DNA of 64,000 bases from Daphnia pulex (Eukaryota; Arthropoda; Branchiopoda; Diplostraca; Daphniidae): contig NC_060018.1 of NCBI RefSeq assembly GCF_021134715.1, forward strand, positions 9,007,501 to 9,071,500. The letters run 5' to 3'. A program made the translations under genes and the position numbers. The stretch's first letter is position 1. Each line of letters opens with the position of its first letter. Under the pieces are notes generated by a model. The model was not told the origin of the DNA, made no database searches, and saw only the letters and a list, made by a program, of their open reading frames with translations. Below, piece after piece: positions 1 through 9,874 of the stretch.

Positions 1-140
1 TGAGAAACAACTAAATGTTCAACCAAGTACGAATCTGTATTTTCCCTCCCTATATTTTTCTATTAATTGTCACCATTCTAGTTTGTGTAAAAGAAAATTG
101 ATCATGTCATTCATTCTGCTGCTATTTATGCTGAAAACTG

Positions 141-929
141 GGGTGTCCCTAAACTATGGACTTGGACAGTCCAAAATGGACTACTAAAATATGGACTTCG
201 ATCGAAAACTATGGACTTCACCAGATGGCGCTGCCCGTCAAAGTCCATATTTTAGAACTTGAACCGTGAACGCCACTAAACTATGGACTATTCCTGAAAA
301 GTATGGACTTTATTCAAATACAAGTGGAGTTTTTGGTTAAGCAAGCTGTCCGCTAACAGCTGTATAATTATCATTCCTGTAGTTGTATGAAATTCATGTA
401 GTTGTACGAAATTAGGCAAAAATAAACATATTTCCACCCTTTTTTTATTTAGTTAAGCCATTATTTCGTAGCATGTTATTAAGTCTGCTAGCATAAAACG
501 TATTAAATTAAATTACAAAGAAAACTATAAAGAAATAAAAATTTTCTTTTATAAATATAAGATCTAACCTGCTACAACATGCGGACATATAATTTATAAC
601 GGGAAAAGTTGGCGAAATTCTGTAAAATGTATGAATATTGTATTCTAAAATATTTAAAAATCTATTATATCTAAATTTCCGTGTTTAATTTGGGAAAGTT
701 CATATTAGCATATTAGCACATATTAGGTGGTAGGCCAATAAGTGCATTTTTTTGCACCAAAATCCATACCTAAATACTGGAAACGCAATAAAGTGAAGTC
801 CATAGTTTTAGGACAAAGTCCATATTTTCGGACAGGCAGCGCCATCTGGTGAAGTCCATAGTTTTCGATCGAAGTCCATATTTTAGTAGTCCATTTTGGA
901 CTGTCCAAGTCCATAGTTTAGGGACACCC
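141..929. mobile_element. Non-autonomous TIR element (MULE-like MITE) with 9-bp TSD
   Basis: The two ends are long inverted repeats starting GGGTGTCCCTAAACTATGG; the mirror copy ends at 929. Within the repeats the motif ACTATGGACTT recurs several times. The flanks carry a perfect 9-bp duplication, TGAAAACTG, at 132-140 and 930-938. A 9-bp target duplication plus long TIRs is typical of Mutator-like elements. The AT-rich interior (about 330-730) has no credible gene, so the copy must be moved by a transposase encoded elsewhere. The family assignment rests only on TSD length and TIR form. Confidence 0.85.
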
Positions 930-1009
930 TGAAAACTGTTAGGGAATCTATGGAAGTTTCACCTCTATGTTAAAAAAACAACATGTTAGAGCCTCAATGA
1001 AGTTTTTAC

Positions 1010-1337
1010 CACGGTCTAACAGGAGAGGTAGACTAACGCCATGGCAGCAGACTAATCAAGGGACTTAGAAGGTTCCTTAAAATGCCGCTTGGATCGCGGC
1101 GTAGCTTGGCCACCAGCTGTTGTGTGTTGCACAGTCTCCCTCTCCCCCCTCCTTCTATATATTCGGGGAATCCCACCCCAAGCCGCCAGCGGCAATTGGC
1201 GGCAATGGCAGCATTGAAGAGTTGTGACCAAGCTACGCCCGCGATCTAAGCGGCATTTTGAGGAAGCTTCTAAGTCCCTTGATTATTCCGGCTGATCAGA
1301 GGGATAGGGCGTTAGTCTACCTCTCCTGTTAGACCGT
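1010..1337. mobile_element. 328-bp fold-back MITE with 8-bp TSD
   Basis: The terminal repeats (GGTCTAACAGGAGAGGTAGA at 1014 and its complement ending near 1335) continue inward as an imperfect stem of roughly 100 bp, including the GCCGCTTGGATCGCGG region and its mirror near 1230-1255. The 8-bp sequence GTTTTTAC flanks it at 1002-1009 and 1338-1345. An 8-bp duplication fits hAT elements best; 7 or 9 bp remains possible because the edge bases are ambiguous. It has no coding capacity and lies just upstream of the Mind-bomb-like gene remnant. Confidence 0.8.
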
Positions 1338-3401
1338 GTTTTTACTTTGAAGTAAAGTTGTCTGTGCTTCCAAGTTCCAACCAGATTGAGACTAAATTGA
1401 CTTAAGTTCTGAGGTAACAGACTTGAAGGATTTGTAGGAACTGTTACTGCTGCTGTTAGAAATATCCAAAATTCAAGGTAAATTTGCAAACCAATAAGAC
1501 AAAAACCATTTGCTGGGTCTTTGGAATGGATTCTTTGTGATAGGAGGGTAAAAGTGCGTTGGGATTCAGGACAGCAGTTTATTTATCGCATCGGCGACGA
1601 AGACGCTTACGATTTGCGGGTAAGTTCACTTTCAACACATTATTTCTTCATCCTGATTACGTTTTGTTTGTTCCGTTGCCCAGCATCTTTTATCCAGTTA
1701 ACGTTTGAACTTGTTTCTAATTTGTTTTATTATTTGAGTGTAGTTCTATCAGCACCTTTGTATTTTTCATTTAAGGTTTTGGACAATTCAACCGTCGGGG
1801 TAAAACACCCTGGGGTCGAATGTCGAGGGTGTGGCCAGAAAGACATTGCCGGTTTGAGGTGGCAGTGCTTGATTGTCCTACGCCTTCCGATTTGTGTACC
1901 TTTTGCTTCGCGAACGGAACACACGATCAACGACACGTCAATTTTATAGGCGCTATCATCACCCGTCATCTGATCCGTATAATTATTTATTTTATTTTTT
2001 AATAATATAATAAATTGGTTCTAATTGATGCTCGCGTCACAGAATCGTCGTCCGTTTGAATTCTGACCAGCCAAGGATCCCATTGACAGGAATTTTCTCT
2101 GGTGCACTAGTGAGAAGAGGTGCAGATTGGAAATACGGTGACGAGGTGAGTCTGTAATTCTTGTTAGTAAATATTACCATGAAACTAATTCAATCCCGAA
2201 ACAAAATTTTCTCTCTTTCATTTCAGGATGGATGGAAAGATAAAGAGGCAAACCCACCAATCGGTAAAGTGGTGCCGACACCCACCGGCCGTGAGATGAC
2301 GTCGGGCAAAGTTTGGGTCCAGTGGCCGTGTGAATTAGATAAATCCTACTCCTACCGTGTGGGTTTGAATGGCAAAATGGACCTAAGAATTGCCAAAGCT
2401 GGTATCGGCGGACATTATCAGCCTGACACACTACCCGTTCTCAAGATCTCCAAGTCGAGGGCGGACGAGAAACCAAAAGACGTTGTCGCAGATCCTCCAT
2501 TCGTCATTGGAGACAGGGTCAAACTTGCAGTTGGATTGAAGCAGCTCAGAGAAATGTCAGTGAACTGCGAATTAGATTGGAACAATGGTGAAATGGAAAA
2601 GGTAAAGCACTTAGCTTTTGAAGATGCTATGTGTGTCAATCGTTGGAAGGAACGCGTATAATGTTTAATTCTATATTTCAGGTGGTTGATGATAATGGGA
2701 CGTTTGAGGAATTGAGAATGGAGACCTCGAGCCAAGTTAAAACCGTAAAGGTGGTATCTTCGAAGAGGAAAAAAATGGTATTAGGCTTCCCGTAAAAGCA
2801 TTGCGCAGATCAATTCGTGGCTACCAGTTGGCGCCGTGGTACAAGTCATTAACAAATCATATTCAGATGGCATGGACATGGCATACGACGGGGTACGGAA
2901 CAGTTTTTTTTTTATTTCTATCCAATTTAATTTAAATTAAATAATTTTAAAAAATGAATAGATGGCGGGCGATTTTGGACGCGTTAAGCAAGTAAATCTC
3001 AATGGGAAGACGGTGCATATGGAATTCTTTACATCCCATGGAAATGATACAAGAACAATTCCTATTAGTCAACTACATGACAAATTTGTTGATGTGTCGG
3101 TGATCGAAAAAGTGGAATCTATTAGAAAATATTTGGCCAAGTTACTGTTGTCGAAGGTGGAAAAAGAATCCGAAGAATCCATCCTCTCCATTCAATTCCT
3201 GCTGAAAAATTACCCAGATGTAATCGATTGTCAAAGTCCTTATAATGGAAGAAATTCTACTGCACTAAGCGTCGCCTGCCAGAAAGGAAATGTGGAGATG
3301 GTCCAATTGTTGTTGACGCATATAAGGCGTCGTTGGACATAGCCGATCAAGAAGAAGTTGAAAAAACGGATGGCAACAAGCCCATTCACCACGCTGCTTT
3401 G

Positions 3402-4743
3402 GCATGTCGATGTTAGACCTCCCTACTGTATCCCCCAGCTCGTCCCGGATAGTAGCCACCCCGAGATAATGTCCCCCCAGATATGAGTCCCCCCTTGATT
3501 GTATCCCCCCCTAAGATGTCCCCCCCATGAAATGTGGAGGGGGGGTTACTATCGTGTGGAAGTCACAATAGTAGCCCCCCCCCCCCCATAGTTCGTTCAC
3601 GCAAAGGGGGGGGACAGAATCCGAGCCGTAAAGAACACTATCCCCCCCCCAAAAAAAATCGTCTTGTGATTTGTGTTCCACGGCCTAGCCTGCTATAAAT
3701 AATCATTCGGCGACTTCCCGTTTTTTAACTGTGCCTGCTGCCCCACCTCTACTCCATCACACGCTCTGGACTGTACAAGAAAAGTTAAAGTGATAATTAA
3801 AAGGAAATTTTTCCCAAATCGCCTAGTTTTTCATCGATATTTCAGCTGTTTGTTTACAATTGTTCCATGTAAGGAAAAGTAAACATGTTAATGTAAATTG
3901 AGGTAGGGTTATACACGTCATGTATTCCAAACTTCATTGCGAATTCAATCCCGATCAGGCGATTGAATGGATCAAGATCCTGGGAGATTGCGACACAATT
4001 GAATAGGGACTGGAAGGACATTTGCGCTTTTCGAATAACATTTTCTTTTTTTTTAAATATCACGGTTGGTTTTCTATGTGCTTGGTAGAAAGTGGAGATC
4101 GAATGAACAAGTTGGAAATTATATTGGAAGAAAAATTGCGTTGGTTAAAGAATTTCGATCGGAAAGTAAAAAGAAATTGAGAGAAATGATTGTCGATGTC
4201 CGCAGCGGTTTCACGGCACCACGGTGCAAAAAAGAAAACATCTCAGACAAAAAACCTTCATTTCTTTATTCTTACACATTATGAAAAAATATATTACGTG
4301 TGAGTGGCTGAATTAATTGAACACGCGCCCATGAAAAACATTTTTCAAATTAAAATTTTCAAATTATTTGTCAAAGTGACGCAACGCTGCCTAAAAAGAA
4401 AACAGATTTTTCGTTTATCGTTTCTGCTATCGTCTGGCTGAATATTTTGACACGAAATGTTCCTTTTTCCTTGCCATTTTCACGTTGTTCTTTGTGTTGC
4501 CATAATTTTTGTTGTGTCGTAAGTCAGTCATATGTGTCAAAAATTCAAACCATTTTGACTAGGATTTTCCTAGCTACATTTGTGTAGGTGCTTACAACCT
4601 TCTGGGTAAGCATAATCAAATTTGACATAGAATTCTAGATGGCCATAATCATTCAACATGTTTACTTTCAGAAAGCGGCCACTACTTTGACAGAATCACA
4701 GTGATCAGTGGAGGAAATTTTTTTACGTGTTGCAACCAGGTAA
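3402..4743 (+). repeat. Left terminal inverted repeat of the MULE
   Basis: It matches 8530-9874 in reverse complement with only scattered differences and small indels, for example ATTATATTGG here against the mirror of CCAAGATAATTT. It includes unusual C and G homopolymer runs (3450-3660) with repeated short GTCCCCCC/GGGGGG motifs, then AT-rich sequence. A 72-codon ORF at 4066-4284 is repeated in the mirror arm (8989-9207, minus); whether it is translated is unknown. The repeat ends inward at TTGCAACCAGGTAA, where the arms diverge. Confidence 0.9.
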
Positions 4744-5013
4744 GCAGCACCATCAGCTTCCATTAATAATGAATAAAGGTGAACAAGGCAATTTTAACCA
4801 AACATTTTATTTTTCGAATAGCAATTTCTAAGTTCATGATCGCAATTTCTAAGTTCATGATCGCAATGGTTACTGGTTTATAATACAAACTTCTGAATTT
4901 CATGAGAAAAAATCTTTCATTGGAGAAACACAGGAACAAATTGGGGATTGCTCAAGTGACTGGTAGTTATTCGATTATATGCACCTTACGTCGATGTTGA
5001 AATGGAACATTGT

Positions 5014-5997
5014 CTATTGCGGTGGTGAGCGGTTTCTGGCGACACATCTGCTCTCATGGCCTGCAATTTCATGCTGTAAGCGGCCATCTTCCATTGAAGC
5101 CAGCAATTTCTGGATGGCCTGTTGAAGTTCGTCAGGAGTAACTGCAGAAATTCGCGTGTCATAGGGAGATACACTTGCAGTGATAGAACGAAAGGAACCA
5201 GGAGTGGCCGATCGTGATGAACTAAAATTTGGACTGACTGTACGCGTGAAGAAACGGAGAGGTGGGGTACGGAATTTTGTTGGTGTTGTGCTCTCAGAGC
5301 TGTTTGTATATGAAGGAGTGTTTGAACGTGAAGGAGACGAAGACTTTGAACGTGAACTAAGAGTGTCTGAAGATGCTGTTAAACGACCTTGGCGAAATTT
5401 TTTCACAGGAGGCGATTGGTCATACCCCGGACTTTTTGGAGGCGATTGGTCATCCACTGGACTTCCGGCAGGCGATTGCTGATGCACTGGACTCACTGGA
5501 CTTGTTGGAGGCGATCGGTCATACACCGGACTTCTTGGAGGCCATTGTTCATGCACTGGAGTTCCTGCAGGCGATTGGTCTTGCACTGGACTCACTGGAC
5601 GTGTTGGAGGCGATTGGTCATACACCGGACTTCTTGGAGGCCATTGTTCATGCACTGGACTTCCTGCAGGCGATTGGTCTTGCACTGGACTCACTGGACG
5701 TGTTGGAGGCGATTGGTCATACACCGGACTTCTTGGAGGCCATTGTTCATGCACTGGACTTCCTGCAGGCGATTGGTCTTGCACTGGACTCACTGGAGGT
5801 GTTTGGTTTCGTCGTCTATTTCTGGCCATAGCACGACGGAGTCTGTCCAAGTCTCGTGGTGGGCTTAACTCATCAGCATCCAAACGATCCCGCCTTTCAA
5901 CCCTTGGTTGATTGTGACGTCCACCCGCGGGAAGTCGTTGTCGACGGCGGTTATCACGTTCCTGTACGAAGTCTTCATCATCACTGGTCTCATTCAT
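5014..5997 (-). CDS. Second MULE ORF: 327-aa Pro/Ser-repeat protein
   Basis: A single open frame downstream of the transposase on the same strand and inside the element. It begins MNETSDDEDF, has an Arg/Asp-rich N-terminus, then about three and a half copies of a 33-residue unit built from SPVQDQSPAGSPVHEQW and PPRSPVYDQSPP. A Ser/Thr/Pro-rich tail follows. No enzymatic motif is visible and the protein looks intrinsically disordered. Long plus-strand ORFs here (5373-5868) are antisense shadows of the repeat. It may be an accessory protein of the MULE or a 3' exon of the transposase transcript. Confidence 0.6.
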   Translation of the reverse strand: MNETSDDEDFVQERDNRRRQRLPAGGRHNQPRVERRDRLDADELSPPRDLDRLRRAMARNRRRNQTPPVSPVQDQSPAGSPVHEQWPPRSPVYDQSPPTRPVSPVQDQSPAGSPVHEQWPPRSPVYDQSPPTRPVSPVQDQSPAGTPVHEQWPPRSPVYDRSPPTSPVSPVHQQSPAGSPVDDQSPPKSPGYDQSPPVKKFRQGRLTASSDTLSSRSKSSSPSRSNTPSYTNSSESTTPTKFRTPPLRFFTRTVSPNFSSSRSATPGSFRSITASVSPYDTRISAVTPDELQQAIQKLLASMEDGRLQHEIAGHESRCVARNRSPPQ

Positions 5998-6055
5998 TCC
6001 TTCTCTGTGTTCTCCCTCATCTCTTGCGCCATGTTGCTAATTTATATAAAACACC

Positions 6056-7932
6056 TTATTTATACATTTCATTTAATAAACAGGTTGATATGAAGCGTAC
6101 CCTAATTTGAAATGCTGGTCTCGACCGTTCCAGGAAATCCCGCAATGAAATATTTCCCGCTGCAAATTGTCTGGCATTTTCGGCGATCCTCCTATCACGG
6201 GATCTTTGTTTCGCAGATGTTTGTCTTCCAACCTGAAGTCCTCTAGCAGCCGCCTGGTAGTCACGCCGTTTCGACTCCTCCTCGTCCTTTAATTCATCTA
6301 TGAAAATATTTAGATTAAGATGCGAAAGTGTTTGAATTTCTTCAATAACAAAAATGTTACCAACGAAGTCATATGGGTTGAGATGGGCATGAATACATTT
6401 TGCGTTAAACCATCGATGCCAAGCTTCGGCCAAGTTACTAGTCCGGTTAGATCTTCCATAGCAGGAAAACCGTTCGGGACCAATCGTTCCCAGCCAATAG
6501 CTGGTCCAATAGGCATAGAGTTGATTCATTGCTCGTTGAACCTCCGGGGTCTCTTGCTGCAAACGCCTTCGATGAGTACGTCTGATATTTCTGTTGGATT
6601 TTGAAATTAAAGTAATTGCAAAGGATTAAAGAAATGAAAAATTAACAAGTGGTTGTCCGCTCTTTAATGAATAGGAGGGACAAGAGTCAGCACCCCATTA
6701 AAAGAATTAAATTAAATTACCTCAAATCCTTCGTAGATCCTGTCTTCTGGAAGGAGAGCGAGACCAATAATCTCTTGTATGATATGGGCTACTACACCGC
6801 CCGCCCTATAAAATCTGTTCAACCCCAGTTGCGCTGCTTTTCGAATAATGGCCTGCGCGTAGTGGAACCAGCATCCTCTCGCTTCCACTCCATCGAAAAC
6901 CTCAGGTACTGATTCCATTAAGGCCAGTTCATAGTCAGAAATGACCTGGTTGATTGTGATGGGTACGTCAGGGAAGCGATCCTCAAACGTCCGTGCAATC
7001 AAACGTAGAACGGCCAAGTAAAGGTTTTTTGTTTTCCTCGTCATTAATGCGAATGCAAATGGATAGTACTGCCAAAGGAAGACGAATTAAATTTAATAAA
7101 AAGATAATTAGAAATTGTCTATTTACCCTTTGACGACCGTTTACCAGGACCACTACATGGATTGTAAGAAGTTGATAAAATAATGTAGGGACGGTATGAA
7201 AAGTTCCATCAAGAATGATTAATGTTGCTTCTCCTAGAAAGCGGAGGAAAAACAGGGACAAAAATACAAGTCCGACACCTGGCACCTCATCTTCATGGTC
7301 AGAATAAACAGAGCCATGAAAAAACTGCTCGCCGTTGATCGATCTTCTACAATGGTTAAAAACAAATTATAACTTTAAACACAGAACAATATGCGTAATT
7401 GGTTTACGTATAATCTGGACGGTTTTCCATAGAAGCCAACATTTCGTCAACAGAATTTGGAGTTGGGGGTTGCCGAGCTCTCTTAGCTAGCTGGATTCGT
7501 TTCTCCACGGCTGCATTACATGCAATTACCGCATCGGGATGTCTCCTGCGGGCTTCCTCCACTATTTGTTTTGGCCCCAATCGCCGAAACTGTGGGTCAC
7601 CAGCTATTAATTCACATTCCCGCACTGCCAACGCCCTATTTTGTTCTTCCACTTCGTTTTCATGGTTGTGTTCTCCGCGTTGCATGAAGATCCCATCCCG
7701 CATATAAATTTTGCAAGGGCAGCCTTGCTTGCGTCTATTACATTCCAGTCGAAGGACATCGCCTCTGTTTAATCACAGTGAAGTTAATAACTAGGTATAT
7801 TTGATGCAATGCGAAAACTTACCTTTGCTCTTTTTTGTAGAAGAAGAAGCCACATTCGGTGTTGTATCGCACTGTATTTCTCCGCGTGCCAGGGTCCACC
7901 GAAACTTGAACCACTCGATGTTCCTCTGCCAT
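6056..7932 (-). CDS. MULE transposase with FLYWCH zinc finger
   Basis: Model: complement of 7823-7932, 7408-7764, 7127-7346, 6721-7068 and 6056-6556, about 511 residues, opening MAEEHRVVQV. Exons 1-4 join in phase at GT/AG borders. Residues about 21-70 form a FLYWCH-type finger (cysteines in YNTEC, CNRRKQGCPC, then HNHE). The MULE DDE core follows: ILDGTF (Asp about 202), VISDYE (Asp about 274), GCWFHYAQ, and NLAEAWHRWF (candidate Glu about 389). It would cut and rejoin DNA at the element's TIRs in the nucleus. The start of exon 5 is uncertain: acceptor CAG/CAAGAG keeps frame, while homology with the fragment near 47780 suggests an upstream acceptor about 6590 that would be one base out of frame. 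Otherwise no lesion is seen, so the element could still be active. Confidence 0.85.
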
Positions 7933-8529
7933 CGTCACTCTCAAAAACACAAACGGGAACTAACTATTCACGGCGATGGAAATTAGAACTAGGTGGAATC
8001 GTCGCAACTGAAGATCTAAATAAGACAACTCCACTGCACGGAATCCTTTCTCCGACTGAATTTCGTACTGGCCTTGTGGTGCTCCAAAGTCTGTCGTCCC
8101 AAAGGGAATTCTATCCTCTCTTGCCCCATCCTACCCTCCTCTTACGCTTCTCTTACCCCTCTCTTACCCCTCATACTTAATTGTATGTTGAACCACTAGC
8201 TTTCAAAGAACCAATGACCTTCATAGAAAAGTGATTCCAGAAAATTATCGGATTGTATTTCATCTTGTTACAAATTTTTAGTATAGCATCAATACAACAT
8301 CATCTCACAAACCGCAACTCAATTGTAGTATTTATGTCTCATTGTCTCCAGTCTCTGTTCTCAGAATTAACAAAATTTTAGTAATCCAAGATAAGAACGC
8401 AATTCAGGTGGCGGAATGGTTTCTGCAAAGAAACAATGATGTTACACAGGGAATCGAGATTTTGTCAAATAAGCTCACCTAAAACATGTTGTTGGCCGAA
8501 TGACGACCTTGGCAATCTCAAACTTTTGA

Positions 8530-9874
8530 TTACCTGGTTGCAACACGTAAAAAAATTTCCTCCACTGATCACTGTGATTCTGTCAAAGTAGTGGCCGCTT
8601 TCTGAAAGTAAACATGTTGAATGATTATGGCCATCTAGAATTCTATGTCAAATTTGATTATGCTTACCCAGAAGGTTGTAAGCACCTACACAAATGTAGC
8701 TAGGAAAATCCTAGTCAAAATGGTTTGAATTTTTGACACATATGACTGACTTACGACACAACAAAAATTATGGCAACACAAAGAACAACGTGAAAATGGC
8801 AAGGAAAAAGGAACATTTCGTGTCAAAATATTCAGCCAGACGATAGCAGAAACGATAAACGAAAAATCTGTTTTCTTTTTAGGCAGCGTTGCGTCACTTT
8901 GACAAATAATTTGAAAATTTTAATTTGAAAAATGTTTTTCATGGGCGCGTGTTCAATTAATTCAGCCACTCACACGTAATATATTTGTTCATAATGTGTA
9001 AGAATAAAGAAATGAAGGTTTTTTGTCTGAGATGTTTTCTTTTTTGCACCGTGGCGCCGTGAAACCGCTGCGGACATCGACAATCATTTCTCTCAATTTC
9101 TTTTTACTTTCCGATCGAAATTCTTTAACCAACGCAATTTTTCTTCCAAGATAATTTCCAACTTGTTCATTCGATCTCCACTTTCTACCAAGCACATAGA
9201 AAACCAACCGTGATATTTAAAAAAAAAAGAAAATGTTATTCGAAAAGCGCAAATGTCCTTCCAGTCCCTATTCAATTGTGTCGCAATATCCCAGGATCTT
9301 GATCCATTCAATCGCCTGATCGGGATTGAATTCGCAATGAAGTTTGGAATACATGACGTGTATAACCCTACCTCAATTTACATTAACATGTTTACTTTTC
9401 CTTACATGGAACAATTGTAAACAAACAGCTGAAATATCGATGAAAAACTAGGCGATTTGGGAAAAATTTCCTTTTAATTATCACTTTAACTTTTCTTGTA
9501 CAGTCCAGAGCGTGTGATGGAGTAGAGGTGGGGCAGCAGGCACAGTTAAAAAACGGGAAGTCGCCGAATGATTATTTATAGCAGGCTAGGCCGTGGAACA
9601 CAAATCACAAGACGATTTTTTTTGGGGGGGGGATAGTGTCCTTTACGGCTCGGATTCTGTCCCCCCCTTTGCGTGAACGAACTATGGGGGGGGGGGGGGC
9701 TACTATCGTGACTTCCACACGATAGTAACCCCACCTCCACATTTCATGGGGGGGGACATCTTAGGGGGGGATACAATCAAGGGGGGACTCATATCTGGGG
9801 GGACATTATCTCGGGGTGGCTACTATCCGGGACGAGCTGGGGGATACAGTAGGGAGGTCTAACATCGCATTACC
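8530..9874 (-). repeat. Right terminal inverted repeat of the MULE
   Basis: Mirror of 3402-4743. It contains the complementary poly-G stretch (about 9625-9800) and the minus-strand copy of the 72-codon ORF at 8989-9207. Near-identity of arms over 1.3 kb suggests recent transposition or gene conversion between the ends. Position 9874 abuts the right copy of the 10-bp target duplication. Confidence 0.9.

Larger units (their letters stand above)
3402..9874. mobile_element. Complete Mutator-like element (MULE), 6.47 kb with 1.34-kb TIRs
   Basis: Two nearly identical inverted repeats (3402-4743 and 8530-9874) flank an internal region carrying a spliced MULE transposase and a second ORF, both on the minus strand. 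The 10-bp sequence CGCTGCTTTG is found directly at both edges (3392-3401 and 9875-9884), matching the 9-10 bp duplications made by Mutator transposases. Removing the element and one TSD copy restores an ankyrin exon reading IHHAAL-R and its GTAATG donor, in phase with the next exon at 9996. That is strong internal proof of the borders. The outermost 10-12 bp of the two TIRs match poorly. Confidence 0.92.

Noticed and set aside
1730..2002. Overlapping ORFs on both strands in the zinc-finger exon
   Set aside because: Shadows and frame fragments of the frameshifted Mind-bomb-like exon at 1776-1977.
5373..5868. Two long overlapping plus-strand ORFs of 152 and 159 codons
   Set aside because: They are antisense shadows of the Pro/Ser-repeat ORF at 5014-5997; a 99-bp period (multiple of three) keeps every frame open.
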